Source: Thermoascus crustaceus (Eukaryota > Ascomycota > Eurotiomycetes > Eurotiales > Thermoascaceae). From it: a stretch of DNA of 64,000 nt. The first letter of the stretch is position 1. Each line of letters starts with the position of its first letter. The notes beneath the pieces are model-generated. The model searched no databases. It was not told the DNA's origin and saw only the letters and a list, made by a program, of their open reading frames with translations. The stretch spans positions 3,040,140 to 3,104,139 of the forward strand of contig BCIC01000006.1 of assembly GCA_001599835.1 (NCBI GenBank), in the 5' to 3' direction. Shown here piece by piece: positions 32,001 through 43,351 of the stretch. A program made the position numbers and the translations under genes.

Positions 32001-32367
32001 CGCGGAGAGCATGCGGGGATCCTGGAGAGAAAAGCGTTGCGACAGAGTCATGCTGCCAGGGGCTTCTCCGCCAGCCCGGGCTGTTCCATACGACCGGGCT
32101 GGTGATCTGAAGATCGATGTGCTGCCTGTCTCTGCGGCGGGGAGGCGAGGTGGTGATATCAGCGATATCCGCCCTGCACGCGACCAGCCCACGCCAGATA
32201 CCTGGGAAAAAAAAAATACAGCCTAGGGGACCCTTTCAGCGCGATGGATCCTCCGTCTCGTATCGCCCTGGACACCGTCGTCCACACCGGCCTCGTTGGC
32301 GGACCCCGCAGCGCCGTGCGTAGACGGCGACGGACGATCGCCGGTGAGATGAACTCATCTGGCTCCA

Positions 32368-32520
32368 CCGGGGGCGGGGGGAGACGAGGGGCGCGCGTAT
32401 ATATTCATCGCCTGTCCCTGGGCCTGTCTTCTCCTCTCCAGCTCTCTCTGCTCAGCACTTCTCTCTCCTCACTTCTCTACTCATCTCTCTTTGTGATACC
32501 CATCTCTCCATCCTTTTTTA
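32368..32520 (+). promoter_or_regulatory. aldA promoter: CreA-like sites, TATA box and CT-rich leader
   Basis: CCGGGG (32368-32373) and GCGGGG (32374-32379) both fit the CreA consensus SYGGRG and are directly adjacent. A TATATATT element sits at about 32398-32404. It is followed by a long pyrimidine-rich tract (about 32410-32500) up to the ATG at 32536, typical of highly expressed Aspergillus genes. CreA repression of aldA is known in Aspergillus nidulans; that it applies here is inferred from the sites. Confidence 0.5.
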
Positions 32521-32535
32521 TTACTGCAATTCATC

Positions 32536-34135
32536 ATGGCTCTCTTCCAGACCGTCGAGACCCCCAACCTCAAGTACGAGCAGCCTGTTGGCCTGTAGGT
32601 ACTCCCTGCTACGTCTACATCTTCAATCGACTGACAGAACATCCAGCTACATCAACGGTGAGTGGGTCAAGGGTGTCGAGGGCAAGACCTTCGAGACCAT
32701 CAACCCCCACAACGAGAAGCCCATCGTCGCCGTCCACGAGGCCACCGAGAAGGATGTCGACATTGCCGTCGCCGCCGCCCGCAAGGCCCTCGAGACGACC
32801 TGGAAGAAGGTCACCCCCAGTGACCGGGGTCGCATGCTGACCCGCCTGGCCGACCTGTTCGAGCGGGACATCGACATCCTGGCCTCCATCGAGTCCCTCG
32901 ACAACGGCAAGGCCTTCAGCATGGCCAAGATCGATATCGTCAACGCCGCCGGCTGCCTGCGCTACTACGGTGGCTGGGCCGACAAGATCCACGGTCAGAC
33001 CATCGACACCGACGACGACTCCCTCAACTACACCCGCCACGAGCCTGTCGGCGTCTGCGGTCAGATCATCCCCTGGAACTTCCCCCTGCTGATGTGGTCC
33101 TGGAAGATCGGCCCCGCCATCGCGACCGGCAACACCGTCGTCCTCAAGCTGGCGGAGCAGACCCCCCTGTCCGGTCTGTACGCCGCCAAGCTGGCCCACG
33201 AGGCCGGCTTCCCCCCGGGTGTCATCAACATCATCTCTGGCTTCGGCAAGGTCGCCGGTGCCGCCATCGCCTCCCACATGGACATCGACAAGGTCGCCTT
33301 CACCGGCTCGACCCTCGTCGGCCGCAGCATCCTGCAGGCCGCCGCCAAGAGCAACCTGAAGAAGGTCACGCTCGAGCTGGGCGGCAAGTCCCCCAACATC
33401 GTCTTCAACGACGCGGACATCGACAACGCCATCTCGTGGGTCAACTTCGGCATCTACTTCAACCACGGCCAGTGCTGCTGCGCCGGTTCGCGCATCCTGG
33501 TCCAGGAGGGCATCTACGACGAGTTCCTGAAGCGCTTCAAGGAGCGCACCCTGGCCAACAAGGTCGGCGACCCCTTCGGCAAGGACACCTTCCAGGGCCC
33601 CCAGGTCTCGCAGCTGCAGTTCGACCGCATCATGGGCTACATCGAGGAGGGCAAGAAGGCCGGTGCCACCGTCGTCACCGGCGGTGAGCGTCTGGGCGAC
33701 ACCGGCTACTACATCAAGCCGACCATCTTCGCCGACGTCAAGGAGGACATGAAGATCGTCCAGGAGGAGATCTTCGGTCCGGTCTGCGTCATCCAGAAGT
33801 TCAAGACCGAGGAGGAGGCCATCAAGATCGGCAACAGCACCACCTACGGTAAGTCTTTTTTTTTCCTTCCGGTCGACATGCTTGCGTCCACGCTAACGGC
33901 TGCAGGTCTGGCCTCGGCCGTCCACACCTCCAACCTCAACACCGCCATCCGCGTGTCCAACGCCCTCAAGGCGGGTACCGTCTGGGTCAACAACTACAAC
34001 CTGATCCACTACCAGACGCCCTTCGGTGGCTACAAGGAGTCTGGTCTGGGCCGCGAGCTGGGCTCGTACGCCCTGGAGAACTACACCCAGATCAAGACCG
34101 TGCGCATCTGGCTGGGCGATGCGCTGTTCGCGTAG
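32536..34135 (+). CDS. aldA: NAD(P)-dependent aldehyde dehydrogenase, AldA-type
   Basis: Exons 32536-32594, 32647-33848 and 33906-34135 give 496 residues, the size known for Aspergillus AldA. It opens MALFQTVETPNLKYEQPVGL; the first donor (GTAGGT) overlaps an in-frame TAG, so retention of intron 1 would truncate the protein at once. Class 1/2 ALDH hallmarks are intact: GQIIPWNFPLLMWSWKIGPA (cofactor and active-site Asn), FTGSTLVGRSI, LELGGKSPNIV (general base Glu), NHGQCCCAGSRILVQE (catalytic Cys) and EEIFGPVCVIQKF, then a PFGGYKESGLGRELG end. It oxidises acetaldehyde to acetate in ethanol and threonine catabolism, probably in the cytosol. Strong C-ending codon bias indicates high expression. 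The ethanol-pathway role is from family knowledge. Confidence 0.94.
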
Positions 34136-36528
34136 ACGCGTGAACGAAACTGAAATCGACCGTTTTCTATGTTTGATATCCCCTATCTCCTTCTTCCTCC
34201 GTCCCGTGTGCGCACCAACCAAGCGAGTGGGGTGGGCGGGCATCTGTCATGATCCTGTTATCTCGTGCCGGGAGGCACTATGAATGAGTACATAGCTGGT
34301 TTGACGAGGAATGACATGTGTTCAGTTCTTATCTCTGTCGATGATTGCATCGTAGCTGCATGCCGTTCTGGTTCTGAAACACTGATCTGTATAGCAACCA
34401 GTCGCAGTGCCAACGGACGTGGCACAGATTAGCAAGCGCATATCGTAGGACCGTCTACTTCGTACGCAGTGCTTGTCCAGTCTGGTCGATGTGGTCGGTA
34501 GGCAGCACCCTTCCCCTTCCAACTTTTACTTTCTATCTTCGGGGTCATTTACTGGTAACAATCCCCGTCCCCTTCGAGTCCTTTGGGGATTTTGATTTTC
34601 TTTCACCTGTACCGATCCCATCTCATTTCTCCATTTCTTCAATCGATAAAACCCGCCCGTTTGGTGCTTAGAGCAATCATGCAATCATTTGAAACATTCC
34701 CTGGAGAGACTCCTGTGTCCCCGAAACCGTTCAGGAGGTAGGTAGGTAAGGGAGAACTTCTGCCTTGACCGTATCGAGCAATTCGATCCTGATGTCTGTA
34801 CCGTACGTACTACCCCCCCCCCCCCTGCAGTACGACAATAATCCAATCTGCGACGTCCAATGGCACACGGGATTCACGACACGAGTACCGCGGTGTACTC
34901 CTGTACTCTCTGCAGCAAGCATGGATATCATGCACGGTCCGGTTTCTGCCCCTGTCTCTGTCAAGTCCCATCGACTCTCGACCTGCTAACAGTAACAGCC
35001 TACTGCTCTGCATACCGCACGCGTACAAGGTACGGCAAGCTTACCAAGCAAGGTCCCCATTTCTCAACGGGCTCCAAATCGTCCCATTGTTGTTGGCTCA
35101 TCACTACTCTGGCTCCACATTGCTGCAGCAGAAGCAGGCAAAAACGACCTCGACATCGAGCCGGTCTTCAACGTTGAGACAAGAAAGAGAGTCCGGTCCA
35201 GAGCAAATTCTGAAAGGGGCAAAAACCACGGCCCCGCCCCGCCTTGGTCGCCTCGTTTGTTGTCTCCGTCGTCTCGTGTCGTGTCGAGGTCGGTCGTGGT
35301 GGGGGCATGTACATACTAGGCTGGAGCTGGGGCCAGGGACGGTGGGGTGGGATGACATGACACTGACAGGTTGACCGTTGGATCATGTTGCTTGGGGGGG
35401 CGGGGGTGTTATCTTCGATATGACAAAGATCATACATAGCTACATAGGTACAGAGCGCACACGGATAAACGCTTCAAACCTTCAAAGAGATAACTACGCG
35501 GTTAACCTCGGCCATAAGTCATGATGATGTCGACGGAGCAACTCCGACACGTCTTGGCCCGTGCTTGGAGCGCCGCATAACGTTAAGTTATCAAGATTCC
35601 TTAACTCTAGTCAGCACGTCACATGGCATGGATGGGGTCTGGCCCTGTTGCAGGTCAAATTGCAAGATAGATGGATGTGGACCGGACCACAGCGGCTGGT
35701 AGCTTGCTGACTATGCTGGAGGGGGTAACTAATTGCTACATCTCAGAGCCTGGTGGGGAGTTGTCCGTCTCGGGGAGAAGGGTAAGATGGTTCTAATTCT
35801 GTGCCAGTATGCTAGGGCAGATCTTAGACACACCTAGCTGGGTGCAATGTGATGCAGGTTGTAACAGCTTGCATGTATGTACCTAGGTACCTAGCTAGGT
35901 AGGTATGTACCTGTACCTGGATGGGTGCGTGCGCGGATAGTAAGACTGCGTACCTGTACATGTACCTTGTACATACTTTGCGCAGAATCGGTTACTGCAA
36001 AGACCTGTCCTGCCCTAACGTTAATTATCAAGTTCAAACTGCCTATCCTATCAACCGCATAACTGGCTGAAGAGATCCTGTCCGCACATCTCAGTCGATA
36101 CCCTGTTTCTTTACCCCCATGACCTGTATGTGCTATTTTTATCTGCCGAGCGACGTCAATTAGGTAGGCATCCTCGGTACATCTCCGTCAGGTGCTTTCT
36201 GACTAAAATTCAAGCTTACCTGGAACAAGGTAATAATCCTCCACGAGCTGGCCCTGGCACCGGCCCTGCGTCTGCAGAAAGCACCTACCACCTTGCGTGC
36301 TGCAGACGCAATACTGCCTCATTCTAGAAAGGTCCAATGGCTGGCCTTCCCAATCGATCTTAGGTACTCTGCAAACACTGCGTAAACCCAGAGCATGCCA
36401 TGCCATGTGATGCCATTTGGCACATGGACCCGACGGAGGAATAATATAATAATATATCATCATCATCAGTTCGGCTCAGCTCAGCTAAGCTGACTTGATG
36501 TGACTCCTAAACCAGGCCTGCCAAAGTT

Positions 36529-36529
<1 letters not shown>
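34136..36529. other. 2.4-kb gene-free interval after aldA
   Basis: No credible gene is seen. The sequence carries a C13 run (34813-34825), G-rich patches near 35392-35410 and dense GTACCTAGGTACCTAGCTAGGTA-like palindromes (in parts at about 35879-35905) with TGTACATGTAC nearby (35953-35975). Confidence 0.5.
34813..34825. repeat. Poly(C) tract, 13 nt
   Basis: Thirteen C between CGTACGTACTA and TGCAG; one of four long C/G homopolymers in the window besides the 86-nt run. Confidence 0.9.

Positions 36530-36615
<86 letters not shown>
36530..36615. repeat. 86-nt poly(C) homopolymer
   Basis: Eighty-six consecutive C occur between AAAGTTT and GCTCCACC. Any frame across it reads as polyproline, which is an artefact of composition. 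Either a real, extreme homopolymer that could form i-motif/G-quadruplex structures, or a polymerase/assembly slippage artefact of a shorter tract. Confidence 0.9.
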
Positions 36616-36616
<1 letters not shown>

Positions 36617-37746
36617 CTCCACCCCACTGTCCGCCTACCTCAAATACTCCGTACCAAACCTAGCCTAACCTACGGATACAAGCATCCGGTCCTGGTCTGA
36701 CTCTGGTCTGGACTTGGCTCATCGGTCATCCAATCCAGCCTAAACCCTCGACTACAGACTGTATCCCGTCCGCCCCCGTCGGCTGGTCCTCCCGCCCGGA
36801 TGTGCGGGCGCCGGGCGGGCGTTTCACCGTCGCGAGAGCGGGCCGTTTGGGCTGGATGGACATGGACATGCTCATGCTCATGGTGCGTGTGCGTGTGCTT
36901 TGCTGCGTGAGTGCGCTGGTTTGTAGAGAGTAGTTAGTTAAGTTATGCTGTGATTGCTTATATAAGTAAGGAATTGTACAGTACATGCACTTTGTGCTTT
37001 TTTTTTTCTTTTTCTTATCTAGATATCTTTTGGATATATCACATACAGTGCAGAGTACTACGTCAAAAAAAAAAGAGTAGCATTTGAGTATACTGTACGG
37101 AGTAGATACTGATAGATACCTATATTATCAATTAGGATTTTTGAGTTCAGGTACCTGGAGTTTTTACGTGCGTGTTTTGTGTGTCCGCGCGCGCGGATCC
37201 GCATACGATCCTATCCGCATACTACCACCTCGTGCGGTGCCGACCGGTTGGTTCGAGAGAGCATCCATGCATCGTTATTCTTCAGGCATGTGTATGCGAT
37301 ATGGTGTATCGTATTCTGCTTTCTATGCAGTGATAGGGCTTTCATCCAATAAATGCAATTTTTTTTTTCGTTTGGAGGTCTGTGCGTGCTGTGTTCTGTA
37401 ATCTGTGATCTAGGGATGATGAGAAGGGGGATGGTCGGTGGAAGGTGTTGTCTGCCCGATGGTGGGAAAATAAGATAAGTGGATTTATATAACTACTATG
37501 CTCTACAGGTATAAAAAAACTTGGTCTGCTGCAATTGGGGCACATATTCGATTGACTAATCCGTGAACAGACCTGTGGATTATTTTTTTTTTCTTCTCAA
37601 AACATTAAATAACACACACATCTATGTGCCTCTTCCTATATCTGCCTACTAATTGCCGACATAGATTTCCCTCCCCTTCCGTCCGCAGGCGAACACAAAG
37701 CAAAGAAGAAAATAATAAAGGGGAAAAAAAGAAAAAGAATATAAAA
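36616..37746. other. Intergenic interval between poly(C) tract and 5S gene
   Basis: No protein-like frame is seen. It contains a CpG-rich patch near 36770-36850, ATGGACATGGACATGCTCATGCTCATGG-type short tandems near 36855-36882 (given in parts) and CGCGCGCGG near 37187. Confidence 0.4.
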
Positions 37747-37865
37747 ACATGCAGCAGCCGGGATTCGCTGGTGGTCACCCACCCAACTACTAGCCGGCCG
37801 GCGTGTGGCTTAAGTACGGCTGAGCGGACGGGAAGCCCTGTTCTCCACACCCTATGGCCGCATGT
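37747..37865 (-). rRNA. 5S ribosomal RNA
   Basis: Read on the minus strand, the 119-nt segment starts ACATGCGGCCATAGGGTG and ends CCCGGCTGCTGCATGT, followed by a T run (pol III terminator). Internal hallmarks are the A-box/C-box region with TAGTAGTTGGGTGGGTGACC, ACCAGCGAATCCC, and CTTCCCGTCCGCTCAGCCG. The two ends pair perfectly (ACATGC with GCATGT), forming helix I. Dispersed single 5S genes are normal in filamentous ascomycetes such as Aspergillus. Compared with my recollection of the common 5' end (ACATACGACC), this copy has substitutions matched by changes in the 3' strand, so helix I is conserved and the gene may be functional. Confidence 0.93.
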
Positions 37866-39511
37866 ACTTCTCCTCTCTCATAGTATGGTATATATCAACA
37901 GTGCAAGGTATTTGTCAAGGGGGTTGGGAGGTTCGCGTTTATTAAGGGGAAGGGAATGGCTGGAGTTGGGGAATTAAGTAGTACAAGTAATTGGTGTGGT
38001 TTATCTATTTGAACCGTGCAAAGAGCGCCACTTTTATAGGGCTTCATTTAATTGGCGTTGCCTGTTGATGAGGTGGTGGGAAAGGTGTGTGTCGGTTATA
38101 TATTTTCAATCCGTAGAGCTTCTAACGCTCGGCATATCTGCCAATCTCAGCTGCGATGGCCCCTAAAATACCAACCACATAGGTAGAACGCACACTGAAA
38201 CATGATATATGCATTATTTTTTTCCACCCCTTTTTGACCCTAACCACAGTTGGTGCCAAGATCTCCATGTTATGTAAAACTCGTTATCCAGCTGTCCAAC
38301 GCTATCAAGCAGGTATGTCCATAAGCGATAGCCATAAAAAAAGGCCATATCACCAGGTCCTTTCCACCCCTCACCTCCCTTAGACACACAGATTATTTCA
38401 GCAGAAGATATTTTTAAATTGATAAATATACATAGTTGCAGGTTGCAAATAATGTAAAGACGGATAAAGAGGAAGATGGTAGGTAGTAGGACAGCTAGCC
38501 CAGCAAAGGCTCTCCCACGCTGAGTGGTTGGTTACATGGCACGTGACATGGACAGGTAGAACCCAAGTAATACATAAAGAATATGGAGGTGTCTCCTCCC
38601 CTGGTAAAGGGTTCACTGACCTTTCCCCTACTTGGGGGGTTTGAAGGCATGCCAGAGAATGGTGAAATTCTCCCAGTGCTGCCTTCTCTAAACCTAGACA
38701 TGGTTATCAAATAAATAAGTATGATTTTATAGCATTTTTTTTTGCTCTGCTAGGGCTTGTATTCTACCCATGCCATGCCTCAGATATATGTGGATGAAGA
38801 TAAAACAGAAGATGATTGTTGTCGTATAGACTGGAACAATCTACGGCTGCTCGAACTGCATTGCGGTAATCATTGCTAGATTCTCAAGCCCGGGGAGGTA
38901 GACTTGCTATGCCTTTTTTTTTCTGGAAGAAAGATAGAGAAACTGATAAGAGAGTGTTGATAGCCAAGAACTAAATGCTATAATCTCCTTCCACTTTCAC
39001 TTCCCTGAGATACAGGGGCTATTTAAGTAGAAGCCATTTTTGATTTATGGAAGGAGATTCATGTAGGGAAATGATGCTTGTCTACCTTGACTGGTATACT
39101 CCATACTGACTGGACGAGAGAGGGTGATCTCAGCATTAACAGCCAGTAGGTTCTTGTTCGTCAGACAGAAGTTCTTTAACAAGATTGCCTGGCAAGCGAA
39201 ACGCAAATAGGCCATCTGTAAACCAGATGATTCGACGACATCTTCTCTTTTTGAGTTCGTGTATACCGCAGAACCTAATATCGCGCATCTTTTGGAGAAG
39301 GCTGTCATGCTCTTTGGACCTGAGTGTTCTCAGGCCAAGGTTGGCTTGTTTGTAGACAAGAACACAACAGTCCAGTTCAGATTAGTCGGCCTCGCCTTTG
39401 GAAGCGCTGGCGATTGATAAAGTAGAGTTCACGGCTTACTTAGTACCTAGTATCTTGACAACACAACATCACCTACACTGGGGAATGGTACGACCGCCGT
39501 AACTAACTACC
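37866..39511. other. Gene-poor interval with fragmentary coding-like patches
   Basis: Nothing here is a confident gene. At about 39250-39417 the plus strand reads FEFVYTAEPNIAHLLEKAVM and then LFGPECSQAKVGLFVDKN before a TGA, with a TAG-broken continuation upstream (FVRQKFFNKIAWQAKRK). This patch looks like the decayed end of a gene I cannot identify. The rest is AT-rich. Confidence 0.35.
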
Positions 39512-40060
39512 CTAACGGCTTGGTAGCATATCGCCAGAGTTCTTAATGTTGTTTTTGCGATCTCGGAAATTGGTGATCGCGAGTAAAGGCTGGCCAGACC
39601 TTGGAGAACCGGGTCCCATGCGCTTTTTCAGAGTAACATTTTCCAGGACGTTTCTGAAGTATGTCGCGTTGACAGCCTTCACTAACTCTTCCTGTATCAC
39701 CTATTTAGTCACATACTGGCGTCCATCAACCGTAGACTTGCGGGGATTGGACGCGCGAACGTAGACAACTTGACTTCCTCGTATGAGGGCTTTATTGCCG
39801 GAGAATCGTGGCTCGGCGTTGTCAGTTGCGATGCCAACTGGTGTTTTGAGTAATTCGGTGTTCATATTCTCGTCGCGCTTTGGTGCAACCGGGGGAATTT
39901 CGATGCCAAAGGGCATATTTCGGACAAAGAATAAACGGTACTTGAGCTTCGTACAATGGAACGCCTGGCTGGAGTTGACAATGTTGTCGTTGTCGTTGTT
40001 GTTGTTGTCGTGGAAGTTGTCGTCGTACGTCATTGGCAGTTTTTCACCTATGGACAGCAT
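39512..40060 (-). pseudogene. Unidentified coding relic interrupted by an in-frame stop
   Basis: From ATG 40060 a minus-strand frame reads through 119 codons (KLKYRLFFVRNMPFGIEIPP, GSQVVYVRASNPRKSTVDGR) to TAG 39701-39703. It then continues in the same frame for 62 more codons (VIQEELVKAVNATYFRN, LKKRMGPGSPRSG) to 39512. The stop follows a Lys and precedes VIQEE, consistent with a former CAG. An Asn/Asp run near the start comes from GTT/GTC triplets. The opposite strand is also open (39783-40187) and ends in a natural-looking EFKQQFDQWATAKYATT, so strand is uncertain. Family unknown. Confidence 0.4.
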
Positions 40061-40187
40061 AGATAGCGGAAGCCAGGAAGCGATGGTTGTCTATGACGCG
40101 GAGTTCAAGCAGCAGTTCGACCAGTGGGCCACGGCGAAGTATGCAACAACTTCGCTCAGTGATTCAAGACAAATTGATAGCATTTAA

Positions 40188-41569
40188 GAAAGTCACCTTT
40201 CATGTATGTCGGTCCCCGCATTTTCAAATTGAATTTTTAAATCTGTTTTGATGGGGTTTTGTATTCTTGCACTATTTGTTTTTTTGAGCAGAGGATCCTG
40301 TGCACATTATCAGTTTCTCCTTGTTTTGCCTTTGCCAGGTTTTTAAGACTCTGATGTTTGCACGCTAATCGAGGGCCCTGATAATCATATTGAGAGCGGC
40401 TCCAAGGTCTTTTGCCCTCAGCTCCCTGATCCCCGGGTCCTTCGCTTGTGATTAACGCGAGCTGACGGACCTGGGGATCCTGTGTCAGCCTTTCTGTCTT
40501 CAAGGAATATGATCAGCTCGGTTCGGCTAGCGCTTTTCCAGGAGTTGCTTGTAGCCTAAGGTGCCTGGTTTGCTCGACATGGTCCGTATAAACGATCAAT
40601 TCTTTTTTGTATGCTTCTATAATATGCCGTAGTTTTCGAAGTGTTCAAACAAGGCATGATGCCTCAAGCTCTGTGGGCCAATATATGAGCGGAAGACCAA
40701 GTAGAGGATAGATTTGCGGGGAACAGGTAGAATGAAGTTGGATAGCTAAATATAGATGTCTCTGTTCTTTCTGTTAGATGGATGAGCAGCAAGTATCTCT
40801 CGATGTCACTTTCAACTTCGGATATATGAAGCCCAGGACAACAGCTTGATTTCTGTCATGAGGGTTGACCGGAACTAACAGAGAGCAGCACAATTTGAAA
40901 GTATACGCAGAGTACAGTTATAAAAAGATCATGATGGGGACACATCAGATATAGCCTAGAGCTTTCCATGTGGAGCATGACATGTTCCGAATGTCATTGG
41001 CAGAAAAATGGAGAAATCCCTCCCCAATGGAGTCGTAGGATTTCGCGGGAAAACATGATGAAAAGCTAGGTAAAATCAGAGGCGCATCGTGAACATTGAT
41101 TTCTGTGAATTGTCTTTAGGTCTTAAGGTCGCCGGGTCATAAATAGCTTTGACTGTTTGTAATTTAGTCTAGGTCCTCCGATCAATCGCAAGATCGGGGT
41201 ATTCCATCTGGTAGAAAACGTAGGCTCGCTCCACCCGGTACGTCGGGTGATACGGGTTCAGCGAAATAATAAAGGTGGATATGTAATGGGCACTCTGCAT
41301 AGCAGTTAGATACGTCTCTGATGGTGCTGTTGCTCATTCGCGTCATGATTAATCAATCGAATGATCTTTTCAGCTTGCTGACCCATCAACGCAATATAAG
41401 GACTTTCCAATCTGTCTTTGGAACGCACTTTTACAAAGATCAAACACCCATGAGGAAAAGAAGAGTGCTTGTAATCAGCTGCGAGGTCGTCAGCAAATCA
41501 ATTGTCGGTAGGGGAGGAAATGAAAAAGAGCATCACTAACGCTCTCCTTCATCAGTGATCTTGAGGCGC
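40188..41569. other. Intergenic, possibly retroelement-derived
   Basis: A minus-strand frame at 40237-40503 is charged and protein-like (WSRSQYDYQGPRLACKHQS, LAKAKQGETDNVHRILCSK) but has no ATG context or recognisable family. The remainder is AT-rich with no coding signal. It adjoins pseudogenised and retroelement sequence, so transposon debris is the likeliest origin. Confidence 0.3.
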
Positions 41570-42030
41570 CTAGTTGACAACGGGACCAAGTTTGCAGGCG
41601 GCGATTAGGTCCGCAGGCTCGTGGAATTCGACATCGGGATATTTTGGCCTTGGCAGCTTCGATCATGCTTGAAATGTAAAGGCGACCATCAGTGCGGGCT
41701 TCGTATTCATCCTATGTAAATCTTGTTTCGGAAATGTGAGATATGCAAGAATACACTGCGCGTCTCGGAGGGTTTGGCATGGATGAGTGACAGATTTGTT
41801 GATGATTATAGTCTGCATTCAGCAAGCCAAACTCGATAGCCGACCCGCTGTATTTTAATCGCCTTGTACGATGTATCCTTTTCCATTTCACTCGAGATAT
41901 CGGCTGATGGTGTGGTCTTGGAACAGTATCCAGACCTTCCGTGGCTCGTGCCTGACCAAGTCGATGTACACGGCTGATCACTTGGAGAGCATGTTCAGAT
42001 TGTGCGCGCGTTCCACCTCGACGAGTTCAG
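41570..42030 (-). pseudogene. Stop-ridden relic of an unidentified gene
   Basis: One minus-strand frame reads as continuous protein-like sequence broken by five internal stops (TGA, TGA, TAA, TGA, TGA) before a final TAG at 41570-41572. Readable blocks include LVEVERAHNLNMLSK, SAVYIDLVRHEPRKVWILFQ, TLRDAQCILAYLTFPKQDLH and YPDVEFHEPADLIAACKLG. All five stops are one C-to-T change from CGA or CAA. Near its 3' half another frame also looks natural (RTDGRLYISSMIEAAKAK), suggesting an additional frameshift. The pattern is that of an old, mutated, possibly repeat-derived gene. I cannot name the family. Confidence 0.5.
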
Positions 42031-42639
42031 AGCAGCGGCTGCGGAAGATTCAGCACGACGATGCCGATCGATCTTGAGTATCGTCATACAAGGACTGGAA
42101 CATGGGCTTATATGCAGCAGCACTCAGAGGTGTTGATGCAAATGCAGAATTTAGCCACCATTTTGTATCTCTTAATACTGTGAGTTAATGTAAATAAGAA
42201 TGATAATTTTTGCATCCCCATTCGAATTTTATACCTCTTAGTAGGGTTAATATAGTCTAATTTTATAAAGACTTGCTTCTTCATACCTCAGTAACAAGAA
42301 AACGCCATTTCAGCCAAAAAAAGAAGGTGAAAAATGGAGAAAGCTAAGACGGGCCGAAGAAAACGACGGCGACGCTGGCCCGGCGAGAGGAACGGGTGTT
42401 GACCATGATCTTTCTGCCTCCCGAACCGATATACGAGCCTCAATCCACACTGTCGACCGAATGGCAATGCCTCTAGCCGCGAATTACTTACCGGAACGTG
42501 CGAAGGAGGAGGTGGTGACGATGAAGACCAGCACAAGTAAAAACCATGTAGACTTAAAGGTTGTGCCTGTAGGCTGTAGATGTCAGCAACATGCTTAGCA
42601 AGCTTATCTAGCTATTAAATTAGGGTATGAAGATATTTA

Positions 42640-42979
42640 ACACTGTTATAGTTGGGGATCGGTCCCGCAGCGATGTCCTTTAACCTGGTGTACGTCCCCG
42701 ACGCTCCAGTAAGGCCCTGCCCCATTCTCCTGCAACACTATTGTCACAGTATTGTAGAAAATGCGGATTTAGAGCATGGTCTTCTGCTAAGGGAACGACT
42801 CGGTAACCATTGGACGCATCAGCTTTGAAAAAGTGCTTCCACTTTGGATTCGTCAGCCTGTTCCAAATCGACTCCATGCGCTTCATCGGGTAATTCATCT
42901 TGATCGTCACATCTTTAATCGGAATATAATTGTGAACCATCCGTAATTTGCCTCCTTCCTTTGAGGATTTATAGGCCAT
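42640..42979 (-). mobile_element. Fragment of a Ty3/Gypsy-like LTR retrotransposon reverse transcriptase
   Basis: The minus strand from 42979 reads KEGGKLRMVHNYIPIKDVT, then KMNYPMKRMESIWNRL, KHFFKADASNGYRVVPLAED. This is the reverse-transcriptase segment before the catalytic YxDD (fingers/palm, with the Asp of the KADASNGY block). After a frame change near 42735 it continues MGQGLTGASGTYTRLKDIAA, the next RT block. Only about 110 codons survive, with at least one frameshift and stops, and no YxDD, RNase H or integrase is attached. A nearby peptide at 43352-43444 (-) (GDNLVYDQEDHLWYEDHG) may be from the same element. Non-functional relic. Confidence 0.7.
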
Positions 42980-43351
42980 AGTCCCTTCTGGTGGCTATAG
43001 AGAGATAGAGAGAAGAGAAATTATAAAACAGCCAGCAAGCATAGAGAACAGATCTCTTGCTTATCTTCAGTAGTTCTCAATCAGCCAGAAGATACCAGAT
43101 GGAGTGTCAATGGTACTTGTAAAGCCTGTGATTCTTCTGCTTTGGTTCCATTTTGGTGATCTGCAGTTGGAACAATTAGAGATAAAATAGGTAAGAGACA
43201 GAAGGACTGCTATACTTGAAAGAGTGGTGGTTGACAACAAAGTTCTGTTGGATGGGATAAAGGTGGTGAGATGAGAAGCAAGTCTGTTGGATGGCTAGAT
43301 GTTTATATCTGCGAGATCAACTGGCTTGCAGTAAATAGCATGTAGCAATCT

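Noticed and set aside
31578..32192. A 204-codon minus-strand ORF upstream of aldA
   Set aside because: There is no domain or splice context, and the composition looks like noise; the overlapping plus frame at 31761-32000 looks more natural though still weak.
32615..33466. A 283-codon minus-strand frame within aldA
   Set aside because: It is an antisense shadow caused by strong C-ending codon bias; the product is a Gly/Asp/Val-rich sequence with no family.
36500..36700. A proline-rich ORF over the poly(C) tract
   Set aside because: The polyproline is only the translation of the 86-nt C run; no start context or family.
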